Shown piece by piece: positions 50,103-60,090 of a stretch of DNA of 64,000 nucleotides. Positions within the stretch are counted from its first letter, which is position 1; the number at the start of each line of letters is the position of its first letter. Source of the DNA: Micromonospora sp. WMMD1155 (GTDB lineage Bacteria > Actinomycetota > Actinomycetes > Mycobacteriales > Micromonosporaceae); NCBI RefSeq assembly GCF_029581275.1, contig NZ_CP120742.1, positions 124,001 to 188,000 of the forward strand. Reading direction: 5' to 3'. The notes under the pieces are model-generated. The model was not told the origin of the DNA and ran no database searches. It saw only the letters and a program-made list of their open reading frames with translations. Both the position numbers and the translations under genes were made by a program.

Positions 50103-52862
50103 TCAGCTCTCGTCCGGGCTGCTTCGTAGCTGTATGGCGAGTGCGATGGTGTCTTCGTGCGGTTCGGCGTCAAGGTCGGCGAGAGCTTTGGTCAGGGCGC
50201 GCAACAGGGTTCGGATGCCGCTGGCATCGCCGAGGGCATGTCGGGTGTGCATCGCCTTGGCATAGAGGGCTTCGTTGTAGCGATCGAGTCCGATGGCCTT
50301 GTCGAGCAGGTCAGATGCGGCCTGCGGGTTGCTGTCCAGCAAGTCCTCGGCGAGCAGTAGGTGGGCTTCGGTGCCCCACCGGCGAACCGTCTCGCGGTGG
50401 GGCTGCAGCCACTCGTAGTCCTGGCCTTCCGCGAGGGGTGCGGTGTAGAGGTCGCAGGCGGCGGTGAGGAGTTCGCGGCGGCGCGGCTCGGTGGCGATGG
50501 TGGCGCTGCGCATCAGGTCGCGCAGGGTCCAAAGGTCGACGTCCACGGTCGTCGGGTCGAGCAGGTACCGTCCGGCGGATTTGATGACGTAGGCGTTCTT
50601 GGTCTCGGCGGTACCGGCGCGACCGAGGACGTGTCGCAGGTTCGAGGCGTTGGTGTGGACGCGTTGGTCGGCTTGGCTGATGCGGGCGTCGGGTTCGAGG
50701 TATTCGCCGATGTCGCGGGTGCCGGCTCCGTCGGGGTGGACGGCGAGGTAGACCGCGAGTTCTAGGGCTTTGGCTCGGAGCGGCCGGCCTTCGGCGGTGA
50801 TGCCTTCGATGCGCGGAGGGCCGAGCACGCGCAGCCGCGCCCGCCCCGACTCGGCGTCGACGGCGGGCTTGACGGTAGTCGGGGTAGCCCGGCCCGTGGC
50901 GATGGGCGTGATCTCGGTGCGGCTGGCGTGCAGGGGCACGATTGTGGCTGGCACGGCTGGTGAGGTGATGGCGGGCGGTTCGCCGGTCTGCGCCTCGCGC
51001 AGCGTGGTCAGGATCTGGATGGCGGCGGCCGGTTCGAGCACCGGAAGGCGCGGCGGCACGGGTTCGGCGGGCTGCCCTGCGATGAGCCTGGTGTGTCCGT
51101 CCGGGGTGACTTCGACGGTGGGTCCGTAGGCCCATTCGCCGAGCAGCATTGCGGATACGTGCAGCCCCTCGCCCAAGGCGAGGCTGACCTTGGTGCGCAC
51201 GCGGGCACTGGCGGGTGGGGTCTCGGTGATGAGCATGACGGGCGGTAGCGCTTCCTCGTCGGGCGCTGTCCGTCGCAGCTCGTCAAGGTCGGTCAGGGCG
51301 TGTTCGTCGAGGATGCGGCTGCGGTACAGCAGCCGGGACTCGATCATGGTGAGCGCGTCGTTGATGCTGTCGGTTACGCGCAGGCGCGGCCATGGGCTGA
51401 GGAGGGTCACCGCGTCCGGGCCGAGCAGCGTGGTCAGGGTGGTGACGTCGATGACGACCTCGCTGCGGGCGTCGGGCTGGTGCGGGTCGCCGGAGGCCAG
51501 CACGGCGACGAGGGCGGCGCGGGCGGCAGCGTGTGCGCCGTCTCCGACGATTCCGGATCCGCCGCCTGGCAGTAGCCCGAGTTCGGGTGCGAGAGCGGGC
51601 GGCTGGCCGTCGTCGCTGCTCGTATCCGATGCCTCGGGGTTACGGGCAGCCACGGCGCGGCGGACCTGGGCCACGGTCGGGGGCAGATCGGTGGGCGGAT
51701 CATCGTCAGGCTCGACCTTGTATCGACGGCGGCGTTGGAGCCAGAGCATCGCGGCGGCGGCGCTGATGGCGGCGGCGAGCGACCAGGACAGCCAGCCGGA
51801 GCCCGACAGATCAACACCCTGGTCGTCTGTGGCCGCTGTTGGACTGTTTATGGCGGGCGCTGACGTGGCGGGGTTGGGGATTCCCGACGATGGTGTTGGC
51901 GACGAAATGGGCCCGCTTGGGGCTGCGGACCGCGTGGTGGTGGGAGTAGTGGTCGACGGTTGGGGCGCGGTGGGATCGGGCGGGTCCGGGGAGGCGCTCG
52001 GCAATGCGGGTGGTGTCGCGGGCCGGCCTGACCGGGGTGTGGTGGGTGTGGCGGCTTGTGGTGGCCGGGCGTCGGCAGGGAGGCGAAGCTCCCAGCCGGG
52101 GTAGATGAGGTCGCAGTCACGCAGCACACCGCCGACAGGGAAGTGGCGGTGCTTGTTCAGGCTGCAGACCTCCGGCCACCGACTCGCGTCGCCGAGCCAC
52201 TCCTTTGCGATCTTGGACAGGGTGTCGTGTCGCTCAACGGTGTAGAGGTATCGCTGCTCGCCAACGTGGATGACGGCGGGTCCACGGGCTGCGGCTTGCC
52301 GGGGAACGTCGGCGTGTTCCGTCGCGGTGGCGGGCGTAGACGGCCGGTCCGCGTGCGCCGCCGCATTGAGGGGGCCGGCGGGGGTGACGGCTAGCGCGGC
52401 GGTGCCGGCCAGACCGAACACGAGCCGGTGCAACGGGGTCGGCAGCCTGAGTATGGGGATACGCCAGCGGGTCACCGCCGCGAGGATCTCGGCGAGCAGG
52501 AGCAGGGCGAACACGCCCCACAGCAACCACATCGCCCAGAACGCCGCGCCGATGAGGAAGTCCGGGGTGAACCGCCCGCTGGAGCGCGCGAACCAGTCGG
52601 GGATCTGCGACCAGGCCGGCAGTCGGCGCATCGGGTTCCCACCCGCAGCCCACAACAGCGCCGGAATGGTGACCAGGAAGAGGCTGGCACCGATGACGCC
52701 GCGAACGACCCCTCCGAGGGACCGCCTCGCGCGGCGCGGCCGTGCTTCTAACGGAGTGCGGACGGTGGCTCGTGCACCATACTCGGCGAGTTTGTCGACT
52801 CTGCCCCGGCGCGTCTGCGGCACCCGTCCCCCTGCCGTTGATCCTCGATCTTCCAAATACAC
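50103..52862 (-). CDS. Membrane protein with LysM and BTAD (SARP-like) domains
   Basis: 919 residues. Membrane helices at about 48-70, 105-128 and 150-168 precede an extracytoplasmic LysM domain (RYLYTVERHDTLSKIAKEWLGDASRWPEV, about 203-250). A Pro/Thr/Ser-rich spacer (260-350) and another helix (about 358-378) lead to a cytoplasmic part ending in a BTAD module: ARLRVLGPPRIEGITAEG, RAKALELAVYLAVHPDG and VDVDLWTLRDLM, then TPR-like helices. LysM binds peptidoglycan; the DNA-binding half resembles SARP activators but is tethered to the membrane. It is divergent from the Hsp70-like gene, and together they probably sense the wall and steer the element's genes. Confidence 0.8.
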   Translation of the reverse strand: MYLEDRGSTAGGRVPQTRRGRVDKLAEYGARATVRTPLEARPRRARRSLGGVVRGVIGASLFLVTIPALLWAAGGNPMRRLPAWSQIPDWFARSSGRFTPDFLIGAAFWAMWLLWGVFALLLLAEILAAVTRWRIPILRLPTPLHRLVFGLAGTAALAVTPAGPLNAAAHADRPSTPATATEHADVPRQAAARGPAVIHVGEQRYLYTVERHDTLSKIAKEWLGDASRWPEVCSLNKHRHFPVGGVLRDCDLIYPGWELRLPADARPPQAATPTTPRSGRPATPPALPSASPDPPDPTAPQPSTTTPTTTRSAAPSGPISSPTPSSGIPNPATSAPAINSPTAATDDQGVDLSGSGWLSWSLAAAISAAAAMLWLQRRRRYKVEPDDDPPTDLPPTVAQVRRAVAARNPEASDTSSDDGQPPALAPELGLLPGGGSGIVGDGAHAAARAALVAVLASGDPHQPDARSEVVIDVTTLTTLLGPDAVTLLSPWPRLRVTDSINDALTMIESRLLYRSRILDEHALTDLDELRRTAPDEEALPPVMLITETPPASARVRTKVSLALGEGLHVSAMLLGEWAYGPTVEVTPDGHTRLIAGQPAEPVPPRLPVLEPAAAIQILTTLREAQTGEPPAITSPAVPATIVPLHASRTEITPIATGRATPTTVKPAVDAESGRARLRVLGPPRIEGITAEGRPLRAKALELAVYLAVHPDGAGTRDIGEYLEPDARISQADQRVHTNASNLRHVLGRAGTAETKNAYVIKSAGRYLLDPTTVDVDLWTLRDLMRSATIATEPRRRELLTAACDLYTAPLAEGQDYEWLQPHRETVRRWGTEAHLLLAEDLLDSNPQAASDLLDKAIGLDRYNEALYAKAMHTRHALGDASGIRTLLRALTKALADLDAEPHEDTIALAIQLRSSPDES

Positions 52863-52961
52863 GAGGGTGAGTGTCTTGGGCTATCCCATCGGGAGAGATT
52901 CTCACCATCCGCGTACAGCGAGTCACTTTCTGCGGATCGTGGTTGACACCCGGTTGCCCTC

Positions 52962-52979
52962 AGGGGCGAGACTGCCCCT
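52962..52979 (+). promoter_or_regulatory. Small hairpin over the ribosome-site region
   Basis: AGGGGC-GAGACT-GCCCCT, ending one base before the ATG at 52981. It would cover the only purine-rich tract (GGGGCGAG) ahead of the Hsp70-like gene and so could restrain its translation. Confidence 0.4.
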
Positions 52980-52980
52980 C

Positions 52981-54918
52981 ATGCCAAGCGGGGGCACTGT
53001 GCTGTCGATCGACTTAAGTTCGTCGGCCATCGCGGCCACTGCCAGCCGGCAAGGCCTGAAGATCCCCATCCTCATCGACGGTCGCCCCGTTATGCCGCCT
53101 GGCGTCGTTATCGGGCCCGCAGGGGAAATCTACGTCGGTCTCGACACCACGACCGCGATGTCCTTGCCGGTAGACCACCGGTTCATCGATAACCCGACGG
53201 ACCTCCTCGGCCGGCCCATCAGCGCCGCCGACGAAGCGCAACCCGACCCGGTGGATCTACTCGCCACCGTGCTGCGGCACGTCACCCATCACGCTGCCGT
53301 CCACGTCAACGGGCCGATCACCGCGCTCACCGTGACCATTCCGCCGAGCTGGGGACCACGCCGCTGCGGACACATCAGCGAGGCAGCAGCCCGCGCAGGA
53401 TTTCCTCCTCCCGCCCTGGTCACCGCCCCCGCCGCCCTCGCCGCCTACGCCACGATGCTCGGCGTAACCATGTCGGACGGCTCCTGCGTGCTGGTATGCC
53501 AGGCAGACCGCGAACCGGCAACCCTGACCGTCCTGCAGACCGCCGCTGACGGCTTCCGCGAACTGGCGACACAGCAGATCAGCCTTGCTCATGGCCTCAA
53601 CCACCTCATCGCCCAACACGTCGTCCAGGCGGCCACCGCAGACTCCGACCCGCTCCAAGCGACGATCACCGCGGCCGGTAGCAACGAGGCAGACGTCGAA
53701 CGTGCCCTCCTGGAATCTGTCCGCACCGCCCGGCAGCTACTCACGACCCAAGACAAAGCCCCGATCCTGCTGCCCGTGCCCCGCCAACCGGCCGTCATCA
53801 CCCGCGACGACGTCACCGCCGCTGTACAGCCCCTCCTCGACCAGATCCCCCGCGCAGTCGGCGGAATCCTCGACGCGGCCGACATCGACACAACGCACCT
53901 CGCGCAGGTGGTCCTCAGACCAGCCCTGGGCGTAACCGCGCTGGCCGAAACGCTCGCCGCTGCCACCGGTACAACCCCCACGCTCATCGACCACACTCAC
54001 GCCCTCGCCGACGGGGCACTCCCCCTCACCATCGTCCAAGAAGCAGGCGCGGCGGCCGACGCGCGGCTACCCCGCGTGCGTCTACGTGTCAGCGACCTCA
54101 CCGGCGCCCTGCTGCTCGGTGCCTGTTCCCTGATCCTGCTCCTGCAAGCTGTTCTCACCGCTTACATCTCCACCTACAGCACCTGGGTCGTCGGCGTCCG
54201 CACCTCACTACCGCAACTCGGCACCGCCGGCGCCCTCGTCATGCTCACCGCGCTCGCCGTGGCGCACCTCGCCCCGACCACCCTGCTCGCCGGAACACCC
54301 ACCGCATCAACACCCGAACCCACCACAGGCAGCCTCATTCGACGCGGCTACCTCACCACCGTCGTCGGCGGCATCATCACCGCAGCGCTCTATGGCCTCG
54401 CCACCGGCACCGCCGTCGAATACGACTACACCCCCTACCTCAAATGGACCCTCGGCGCTGCCCTGCCCCTCGCAGCCTGCGCCGCCCTCATCGCCGCCAC
54501 CGCGCCCCGCATCCCCGCCGACGCACTACCCGCGTGGCTCGTCATGACTCGCCCCGCCGTCACCCACGCGATCACCGCCACCGCCGGCATCTACCTCATG
54601 CGCGCCGCGCTCACCCTCTCCACACCCATCTCCACGAACACCATCGCCCCCATCGCCGGCAGCATCGGCGCAGCCCTTGTCGGCATCGCCACCGCCCTCA
54701 CCATCAGCCGCAGCCGCACGATCCGCGCTATCACCGCACCCGGCCTCGCCGTCGGCTACGCCCTCGTCTTCACCGCCGACACCACCAGCGCCCTCATCGT
54801 CGGCTATCTCATCGCCCTCACCTGGTGGGGCATCCGACTCACCGCACACACCCTGCGGCTTGCCTTCCCCCAGCCAGGAACAGCGCTGCGCCGCCTCGCT
54901 GATCGGACAGGCGGCTGA
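52981..54918 (+). CDS. Hsp70/actin-like ATPase domain fused to a polytopic membrane domain
   Basis: 645 residues. The first 360 follow the Hsp70-type nucleotide-binding fold: TVLSIDLSSSAIAATA (phosphate 1), ALTVTIPPSWGPRRCGHISEAAARAGFPPPALVTAPAALAAY (connect 1 region) and ISLAHGLNHLIAQHVVQ; the glycine-rich phosphate motifs are weak, so ATPase activity is uncertain. About eight membrane helices follow from residue 370. No peptide-binding domain is present. ATG at 52981 is chosen; a GTG at 52999 or upstream GTGs are possible. Divergent from the LysM-BTAD regulator. Confidence 0.7.
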   Translation: MPSGGTVLSIDLSSSAIAATASRQGLKIPILIDGRPVMPPGVVIGPAGEIYVGLDTTTAMSLPVDHRFIDNPTDLLGRPISAADEAQPDPVDLLATVLRHVTHHAAVHVNGPITALTVTIPPSWGPRRCGHISEAAARAGFPPPALVTAPAALAAYATMLGVTMSDGSCVLVCQADREPATLTVLQTAADGFRELATQQISLAHGLNHLIAQHVVQAATADSDPLQATITAAGSNEADVERALLESVRTARQLLTTQDKAPILLPVPRQPAVITRDDVTAAVQPLLDQIPRAVGGILDAADIDTTHLAQVVLRPALGVTALAETLAAATGTTPTLIDHTHALADGALPLTIVQEAGAAADARLPRVRLRVSDLTGALLLGACSLILLLQAVLTAYISTYSTWVVGVRTSLPQLGTAGALVMLTALAVAHLAPTTLLAGTPTASTPEPTTGSLIRRGYLTTVVGGIITAALYGLATGTAVEYDYTPYLKWTLGAALPLAACAALIAATAPRIPADALPAWLVMTRPAVTHAITATAGIYLMRAALTLSTPISTNTIAPIAGSIGAALVGIATALTISRSRTIRAITAPGLAVGYALVFTADTTSALIVGYLIALTWWGIRLTAHTLRLAFPQPGTALRRLADRTGG

Positions 54919-55140
54919 GGGATCGCGAACCCACTCGGGCCGCTACCACCGCACCTACATCGCGGATGACACCGACGCGAATCGCATCGACCATCTGCGC
55001 AGCTTCCTACCTCACCGCGCCGCGGCATCGAAGCCAGCAGCCCACCGGTTCAACAAACGACTAGATAAGCCCTGACCCACTCGTCGATGAGAGGCAGGCG
55101 AAGCGGCCACGGTCACAGGATGCAATTCATAGTTCAAGGA

Positions 55141-55183
55141 TGAGTGCCGGTTGAGTGAAATGCTCAACCGGCACTCACCTTTT
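55141..55183 (+). terminator. Strong intrinsic terminator
   Basis: Perfect 15-bp stem (55141-55155 with 55163-55177), 7-base loop, followed by CCTTTT. It ends the Hsp70-like transcript, 220 bases after its stop; that 220-base stretch holds no gene. Confidence 0.75.
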
Positions 55184-55213
55184 CGTCAATTCCAAGCCAG
55201 CGGAATTCTGGTA

Positions 55214-55249
55214 TCAGGCTCGGCCAGCGTGATCGCTGGCCGAGCCTGA
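55214..55249. repeat. Perfect 16-bp hairpin
   Basis: TCAGGCTCGGCCAGCG with its complement around loop TGAT, 30 bases past the terminator and without a T-run. A second hairpin this close is unusual; an origin of transfer or a single-strand initiation site are possibilities. Confidence 0.5.
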
Positions 55250-55447
55250 GCGGAACGCACCGAGCGGCTGATGTCGCGGAATTTCGAGCCAGCCGGCCCT
55301 TCAGGCACACAGGACCAGAACCCGGTCAGCCTGCTGATCTCAAAGTCCTCCAACAACTCGGCCTCCCTGGCAGACGTACGAAACGTCGCTGCTAAGCACC
55401 ACTGCCGGGGCGAACGCGGTCACCACACCTCACCGAAAGGCCACAAC

Positions 55448-55945
55448 ATGCGAACCCTCCAAGACTTCCGATCCCTCACCCATGTCGAGCGGGCCACGCG
55501 GATGCGTCCTACCGCTTGCTCGTCAAACTTCTACGCACCTCAGCCTCGCGTGTCCCTCCGCAATGCCGCACCACTTCTCGGCGAAGAGTCGGCAGGAAAG
55601 CGCAAGACACCGATGTCGAGCCTTGCAATTCAAGACGATTATTTTCGCCCAGACAAGCCGCGATGCCCGCAGCACCTCGTCATTACTGCAATCAACGAGA
55701 TGCTTGACACCCTAAGAACAAGACGGGTGGATGAACATTCACAGTCGATGAATTCCGCGACCCGGCACAGCAGCCACAGCGACCCCCGCCACCAATCACC
55801 GCGGGATCCTGAAAGGACATATCAGCCATGCCCGCCCCACCCCCACACCGCCTCCGATTCCGCCCCGCCAGGTGGCCGGCAACCTGCCGGCCGCGTCACG
55901 GGACACCGACTGCCCGACTGCACCAACACGCTGGGCCGGCGATGA
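55448..55945 (+). CDS. Doubtful ORF upstream of the excisionase
   Basis: 165 residues from ATG 55448 with AAAGG 8 bases upstream; its stop overlaps the excisionase ATG (ATGA at 55942-55945). The first part (MRTLQDFRSLTHVERATRMR) is plausible, the last 60 residues are rich in His, Pro and Arg and look like noise. No family recognised; it may be chance. Confidence 0.3.
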   Translation: MRTLQDFRSLTHVERATRMRPTACSSNFYAPQPRVSLRNAAPLLGEESAGKRKTPMSSLAIQDDYFRPDKPRCPQHLVITAINEMLDTLRTRRVDEHSQSMNSATRHSSHSDPRHQSPRDPERTYQPCPPHPHTASDSAPPGGRQPAGRVTGHRLPDCTNTLGRR

Positions 55946-56151
55946 ACGGCCCCGCCGCCTCGGAATGGCGGCCAGACCCTCTCCTGACCATCGACGACGT
56001 CGCCTCCTGGCTGGGCAAGCCCAAGAACACCCTCTACGCCTGGCACAGCCGCGGCAAGGGACCCCGCGCCATCCGCGTCGGCAACACCCTGCGCTACCGG
56101 CGCAGCGAAGTCGAACGCTGGCTCGACGACCACACTGACGCGGAGCGATGA
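55942..56151 (+). CDS. Excisionase (HTH_17/MerR-like)
   Basis: 69 residues. A winged helix, LTIDDVASWLGKPKNTLYAWHSRGKGP (about 15-41) with IRVGNTLRYRRSEVERWL, is the fold of actinomycete Xis proteins, which bend attachment-site DNA and steer the integrase towards excision. It lies 3 bases upstream of the integrase gene, the standard pair at the end of such elements. Confidence 0.85.
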   Translation: MNGPAASEWRPDPLLTIDDVASWLGKPKNTLYAWHSRGKGPRAIRVGNTLRYRRSEVERWLDDHTDAER

Positions 56152-56154
56152 CTC

Positions 56155-57372
56155 ATGGCCCGACCCGAACTGCCCATCGGCACCTGGGGCAACATCCGCA
56201 CCCAGAAACTCGGACCCAACCGCTTCCGCGCTCGAGCGCGGTTCCGCGACTACGACGGCAAGACCCGCGACATCGAGGCCACCGGCACCACCGGCCCGGC
56301 CGCCGAACGAGCGCTCAAGGTCAAACTCCGAGACCGCACCACCCCCAACGACGACGAGATCACCCGGGAGACCCGCGTCAGCACACTCGCCGACCTGTGG
56401 ATCGAAGAGATCACCACCGAGGAACGGATCGCACCACAAACCATCCAGCGATACGAGACCAGCGCGCGCAACGCAATCCGGCCCGCCCTGGGCAACCTGC
56501 GAATCAGAGAAGCCAGCGTCGGGCGCCTGGATCGGTTCCTGCGCGACATCGCGAAGGATCGCCCCTCGGCAGCCAAAGGCGCGAAGGTCGTCCTAAGCCA
56601 GATGTTCGCCCTAGCGGTGCGCCACGGCGCGATCCCCACCAACCCGGTACGCGACACCGGCCGGCTCCGCAAACCCCGCCGCGCTGTCGTCGCCCTCACT
56701 GACGAGAATCTCCAGGCCGTCCGGACGGCTATCCGCGACTGGCAGCGACCCGTCCCCGGAAAGCCCGGACCACGGCACAGCGGCGACCTGGCGGACGTCG
56801 TCGACCTGATGCTCGCTACCGGCGCCCGCATCGGCGAGATCCTCGCCCTGCGATGGGAGGACCTCGACCTCGCCGCCGAACGCCCCACCCTGACGATCTG
56901 CGGCACGCTCGTCTTCGTCAAGGGCCAGGGCTTCTTCCGCCAACCCTGGACCAAGAGCGACGCCGGCTGGCGGATGGTCGTCCTCCCCCGGTTCGCCGTC
57001 GGCATGATCATGGCCCGCAAGCTCGTCGCCGCCGACAACCCCCACGACGCGATCTTCGCCTCCCGACGCGGCACCTGGCTGTCACCCAACAACGTCCGCC
57101 GTCAGTGGCGTGAAGCTCGCGCCGACACCGACCTCGCCTGGGTCACTCCCCACACCTTCCGCAAGACCGTCGCCACCCTCATCAAGGAAGAGACCGACAC
57201 GAAAAGCGCCGCAGCGCAGCTCGGACACTCCAGCGAGGAGGTCACCGCCACGTACTACATCGCCAAGCCCGCCCAAGCCCCGGACGTCTCGGACATCCTC
57301 GAGCGACTCGGCACCGATCACGGCAAGCGACACAGCCCCGCACCCACAGCACCCAACGATGCCCATGGATGA
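56155..57372 (+). CDS. Tyrosine integrase of the element
   Basis: 405 residues. The N-terminal arm-binding part (GNIRTQKLGPNRFRARARF) is followed by the SAM-like core-binding domain (TLADLWIEEITTEERIAPQT) and the catalytic domain with Arg in LATGARIGEILALRW (about 223), His-x2-Arg in TPHTFRKTVATL (about 330), QLGHSS (about 355) and the Tyr in VTATYYIAKP (about 366). It recombines attP with the 3' end of tRNA-Pro(GGG), which lies 115 bases downstream. Full length, with all catalytic residues present. Confidence 0.93.
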   Translation: MARPELPIGTWGNIRTQKLGPNRFRARARFRDYDGKTRDIEATGTTGPAAERALKVKLRDRTTPNDDEITRETRVSTLADLWIEEITTEERIAPQTIQRYETSARNAIRPALGNLRIREASVGRLDRFLRDIAKDRPSAAKGAKVVLSQMFALAVRHGAIPTNPVRDTGRLRKPRRAVVALTDENLQAVRTAIRDWQRPVPGKPGPRHSGDLADVVDLMLATGARIGEILALRWEDLDLAAERPTLTICGTLVFVKGQGFFRQPWTKSDAGWRMVVLPRFAVGMIMARKLVAADNPHDAIFASRRGTWLSPNNVRRQWREARADTDLAWVTPHTFRKTVATLIKEETDTKSAAAQLGHSSEEVTATYYIAKPAQAPDVSDILERLGTDHGKRHSPAPTAPNDAHG

Positions 57373-57401
57373 CAAATCTGGTTGCCGACCCCGGTAAAAG
57401 G

Positions 57402-57430
57402 GGGGTTTTCGGGGGGCGGTTCAAAACCCC
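57402..57430 (+). terminator. Hairpin after the integrase gene
   Basis: GGGGTTTT and AAAACCCC (8 bp, 13-base loop), 30 bases after the integrase stop, with AAAA before it. A weak possible terminator or part of the attachment region. Confidence 0.35.
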
Positions 57431-57442
57431 ATAGACAAACTT

Positions 57443-57481
57443 AAAGCCCTGACCAGCGTTTCCGCTGGTCAGGGCTTTTTT
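57443..57481. terminator. Bidirectional terminator between integrase and tRNA-Pro
   Basis: 16-bp perfect stem (57443-57458 with 57463-57478), loop TTTC, T-run on the plus strand and A-run (T-run on the minus strand) at the other side. It can end both the integrase message and the tRNA-Pro transcript. Confidence 0.88.
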
Positions 57482-57486
57482 GTCTG

Positions 57487-57560
<74 letters not shown>

Positions 57561-57713
57561 CCCTCGCGTGGTTTTCCACTGCGACAGCCGGTACAGCTTA
57601 GCGCAGCAGTCGCGCCCCTTTCGCACAGGCCCCACCTGCGCCACGCAGCGACCGGACCACCCCACACCTGGCCACCTCACACTCCCTAAACCGTCCTAGG
57701 AGGGTGGGGTAGG

Positions 57714-57753
57714 AGGAATGCCGGACGGGCAGTCTCGCCCATCCGGCATTCCT
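57714..57753 (-). terminator. Terminator hairpin of the der operon
   Basis: AGGAATGCCGGAcGGGC pairs with GCCCaTCCGGCATTCCT (16 pairs, one mismatch), 20 bases past the der stop on the minus strand. 57561-57713 holds no gene. Confidence 0.65.
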
Positions 57754-57773
57754 GGAGCAGAACTGCAGACGCG

Positions 57774-59177
57774 TCAGCCGTGTGCCTTGCCTCGACCGCC
57801 GGGGCCGAGCTTCTTCCTCGGACGGACCGAGATCTCGATGGGGCTGCCCTCGTACCCGAACTCCTCGCGGAGCTTGCGCTCGACGAAGCGTTGGTAACCG
57901 GCGTCGAGCGGGCCGGTGGTGAAGAGCACGAATCGGGGCGGTGCCACGCCGGCCTGCGTCGCGAACAGGATTCGCGGCGCCCGACCGCCACGCACCGGGT
58001 GGGGGGTGGCCTGCACCAGCGCGGTCAACCACTGGTTGAGCTGCGCGGTCGGCACCCGGGTCTCCCAGCTCGCCAGGGCCCTGTTCAGGGCCGGGGCCAG
58101 CTTGTCCACCGCGCGGCCGGTCATCGCGGACAGGTTGAGGCGGATCGCCCAGGGGATGCGGCGCAGCTCCCGGTCGATCTCCTTGTCCAGGTAGTACCGA
58201 CGGTCGGCGTCGACCAGGTCCCACTTGTTGAACGCGATGACCAGCGCCCGGCCGGCCTCGGTCACCATCGTCAGGATCCGCTGGTCCTGCTCGCTGATCG
58301 GCTCGCTGGCGTCCAGCAGCACCACGGCCACCTCGGCGGCCTCGATCGCACCGGCGGTACGCAGGCTGGCGTAGTACTCGGTGCCGCTGGCCTTGCCGAC
58401 CCGCTTGCGCAACCCGGCCGTGTCGACCAGCTGCCAGGTCTGCCCGCCGATGTCGACCAGGCTGTCCACCGGGTCCACAGTGGTGCCCGCGACCGAGTCG
58501 ACGACCGCCCGCTCCTCTCCGGAGAACCGGTTGAGCAGGCTGGACTTGCCGACGTTCGGCCGCCCGACGAGCGCCACCCGGCGCGGCCCACGCGGACGGT
58601 TCTCCACGATCGTCGGCGCCTCCGGCAGCGCGGCGAGGATGGCGTCCAGCAGGTCACCGGAGCCACGCCCGTGCAGCGCGGAGACCGGGAACGGCTCACC
58701 GAGACCGAGCGACCACAGCGAGGTGGCCTCCATCTCGATGGAGTTGTTGTCGGCCTTGTTCGCCACCAGGATCACCGGCTTGGCGCTGCGCCGCAGCATC
58801 TTCACCGCGGCTTCGTCCACGTCGGTGGAGCCCACCATCGCGTCGACCACGAAGAGCACCACGTCGGCGGTGACGACCGCCGTCTCGGCCTGCGCCGCGA
58901 TGGCCGCGGCGCGGTCCTTCGCGTCCGGCTCCCAACCGCCGGTGTCCACCACTGTGAACGCCCGACCGTTCCACTGCGCGTCGTACGGCACGCGGTCCCG
59001 GGTCACGCCCGGGACGTCCTCGACGACCGCCTGGCGGCGGCCGATGATCCGGTTGACCAGAGTGGACTTACCGACGTTCGGGCGACCGACCACGGCCACC
59101 ACCGGCTGCGGGCCGCTCGGTTCCTCGACGGCGACGTCGGGCTCCCGCAGCTCGACCCACCCACCTGGATCGCTCAT
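57774..59177 (-). CDS. der: Ribosome biogenesis GTPase Der
   Basis: 467 residues with two GTPase domains in tandem. G1 motifs [14 protein letters not shown] (about 32-45) and [14 protein letters not shown] (about 205-218), with DTGGW and DTAGL as G3 and NKAD and NKWD as G4, followed by the KH-like C-terminal domain ([21 protein letters not shown]). Der is needed for 50S subunit assembly. Its ATG overlaps the cmk stop (ATGA). Core chromosomal gene. Confidence 0.97.
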   Translation of the reverse strand: MSDPGGWVELREPDVAVEEPSGPQPVVAVVGRPNVGKSTLVNRIIGRRQAVVEDVPGVTRDRVPYDAQWNGRAFTVVDTGGWEPDAKDRAAAIAAQAETAVVTADVVLFVVDAMVGSTDVDEAAVKMLRRSAKPVILVANKADNNSIEMEATSLWSLGLGEPFPVSALHGRGSGDLLDAILAALPEAPTIVENRPRGPRRVALVGRPNVGKSSLLNRFSGEERAVVDSVAGTTVDPVDSLVDIGGQTWQLVDTAGLRKRVGKASGTEYYASLRTAGAIEAAEVAVVLLDASEPISEQDQRILTMVTEAGRALVIAFNKWDLVDADRRYYLDKEIDRELRRIPWAIRLNLSAMTGRAVDKLAPALNRALASWETRVPTAQLNQWLTALVQATPHPVRGGRAPRILFATQAGVAPPRFVLFTTGPLDAGYQRFVERKLREEFGYEGSPIEISVRPRKKLGPGGRGKAHG

Positions 59178-59965
59178 GCCGCTCCTCCGCTGCGCTCCGG
59201 ACCGCCATGAGACACGTCCACACCCCGCTCGGTGAGCAGGTCGCGCAGTCGGGCCACGACCTCGTCGATGCCCAGCTCGGTGGTGTCGAGCACCACGGCG
59301 TCGGGGGCCTGCGCCAACGGGTTGACCTTGCGGGTCGAGTCGAGCCGGTCCCGGCGTGCCAGGTCGGCGGCGGTGGCCGCCACGTCGGCGGCGTCCTCGG
59401 CGCTGCGCCGGGCGGCGCGGGCCGCCTCGGAGGCGGTGAGGAAGACCTTCAGGTCGGCGTCCGGCGCCACGACCGAGCCGATGTCCCGACCCTCGACCAC
59501 CATCCGACCGGCGTTGACGATCAACTCACGTTGCCGGGCGACCAGCAGCTCACGGACGGCCGCCACGGCGGCGACCGCGGAGACCGCCCCGGTCACCTCG
59601 GGGCCCCGGATGTCGGCGTCCACGCCCACGCCGTCGACGGTCACGGCGTACCCCTGGGGGTCGGTGCCGATGCGCAGATCCACCTCGCCGGCGACCTTGG
59701 CCACCGACGCGGCGTCGGTGAGATCCACGCCGGAGCGCAGCACGGCCCACGTGATCGCCCGGTACATCGCCCCGGTGTCCAGGTAGCGCGCACCGATGGC
59801 GGCGGCGAGCCGCCGCGACACGGTGGACTTACCCGAACCGGACGGCCCGTCCACAGCGACCACACATCGCCCGGCCCGTACGTTTTCCTCCACCGTGTCC
59901 TCCTCAGCCCGTACCTCACGGATCGCCCGGTGATTCGGCGCCGCAAGCGGTTCGTCAATCGTCAT
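59174..59965 (-). CDS. cmk: Cytidylate kinase
   Basis: 263 residues from the ATG at 59965 (a TTG at 59968 precedes it; starts further inside near VEENVRAGR would also fit the family's length). P-loop [17 protein letters not shown] (about 37-53), [13 protein letters not shown] and [21 protein letters not shown] carry the CMP-binding residues. It phosphorylates CMP and dCMP. Middle gene of the rluB-cmk-der group. Confidence 0.95.
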   Translation of the reverse strand: MTIDEPLAAPNHRAIREVRAEEDTVEENVRAGRCVVAVDGPSGSGKSTVSRRLAAAIGARYLDTGAMYRAITWAVLRSGVDLTDAASVAKVAGEVDLRIGTDPQGYAVTVDGVGVDADIRGPEVTGAVSAVAAVAAVRELLVARQRELIVNAGRMVVEGRDIGSVVAPDADLKVFLTASEAARAARRSAEDAADVAATAADLARRDRLDSTRKVNPLAQAPDAVVLDTTELGIDEVVARLRDLLTERGVDVSHGGPERSGGAA

Positions 59966-60090
59966 CAATCATGCCCGGGCCCTCTGGCGGACCCGCACGC
60001 GACGCCACCGGAGGCGACCCACGCCACCTCCAGCGGCCGTCGTCCGGCCGTCGGTGGAGCCTACCGGCAGCCGTACCCCGGAACCGGGGG

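Noticed and set aside
57780..59210. Plus-strand open frame of about 476 codons opposite der
   Set aside because: Arg/Gly/His-rich noise; der on the other strand has all GTPase motifs.
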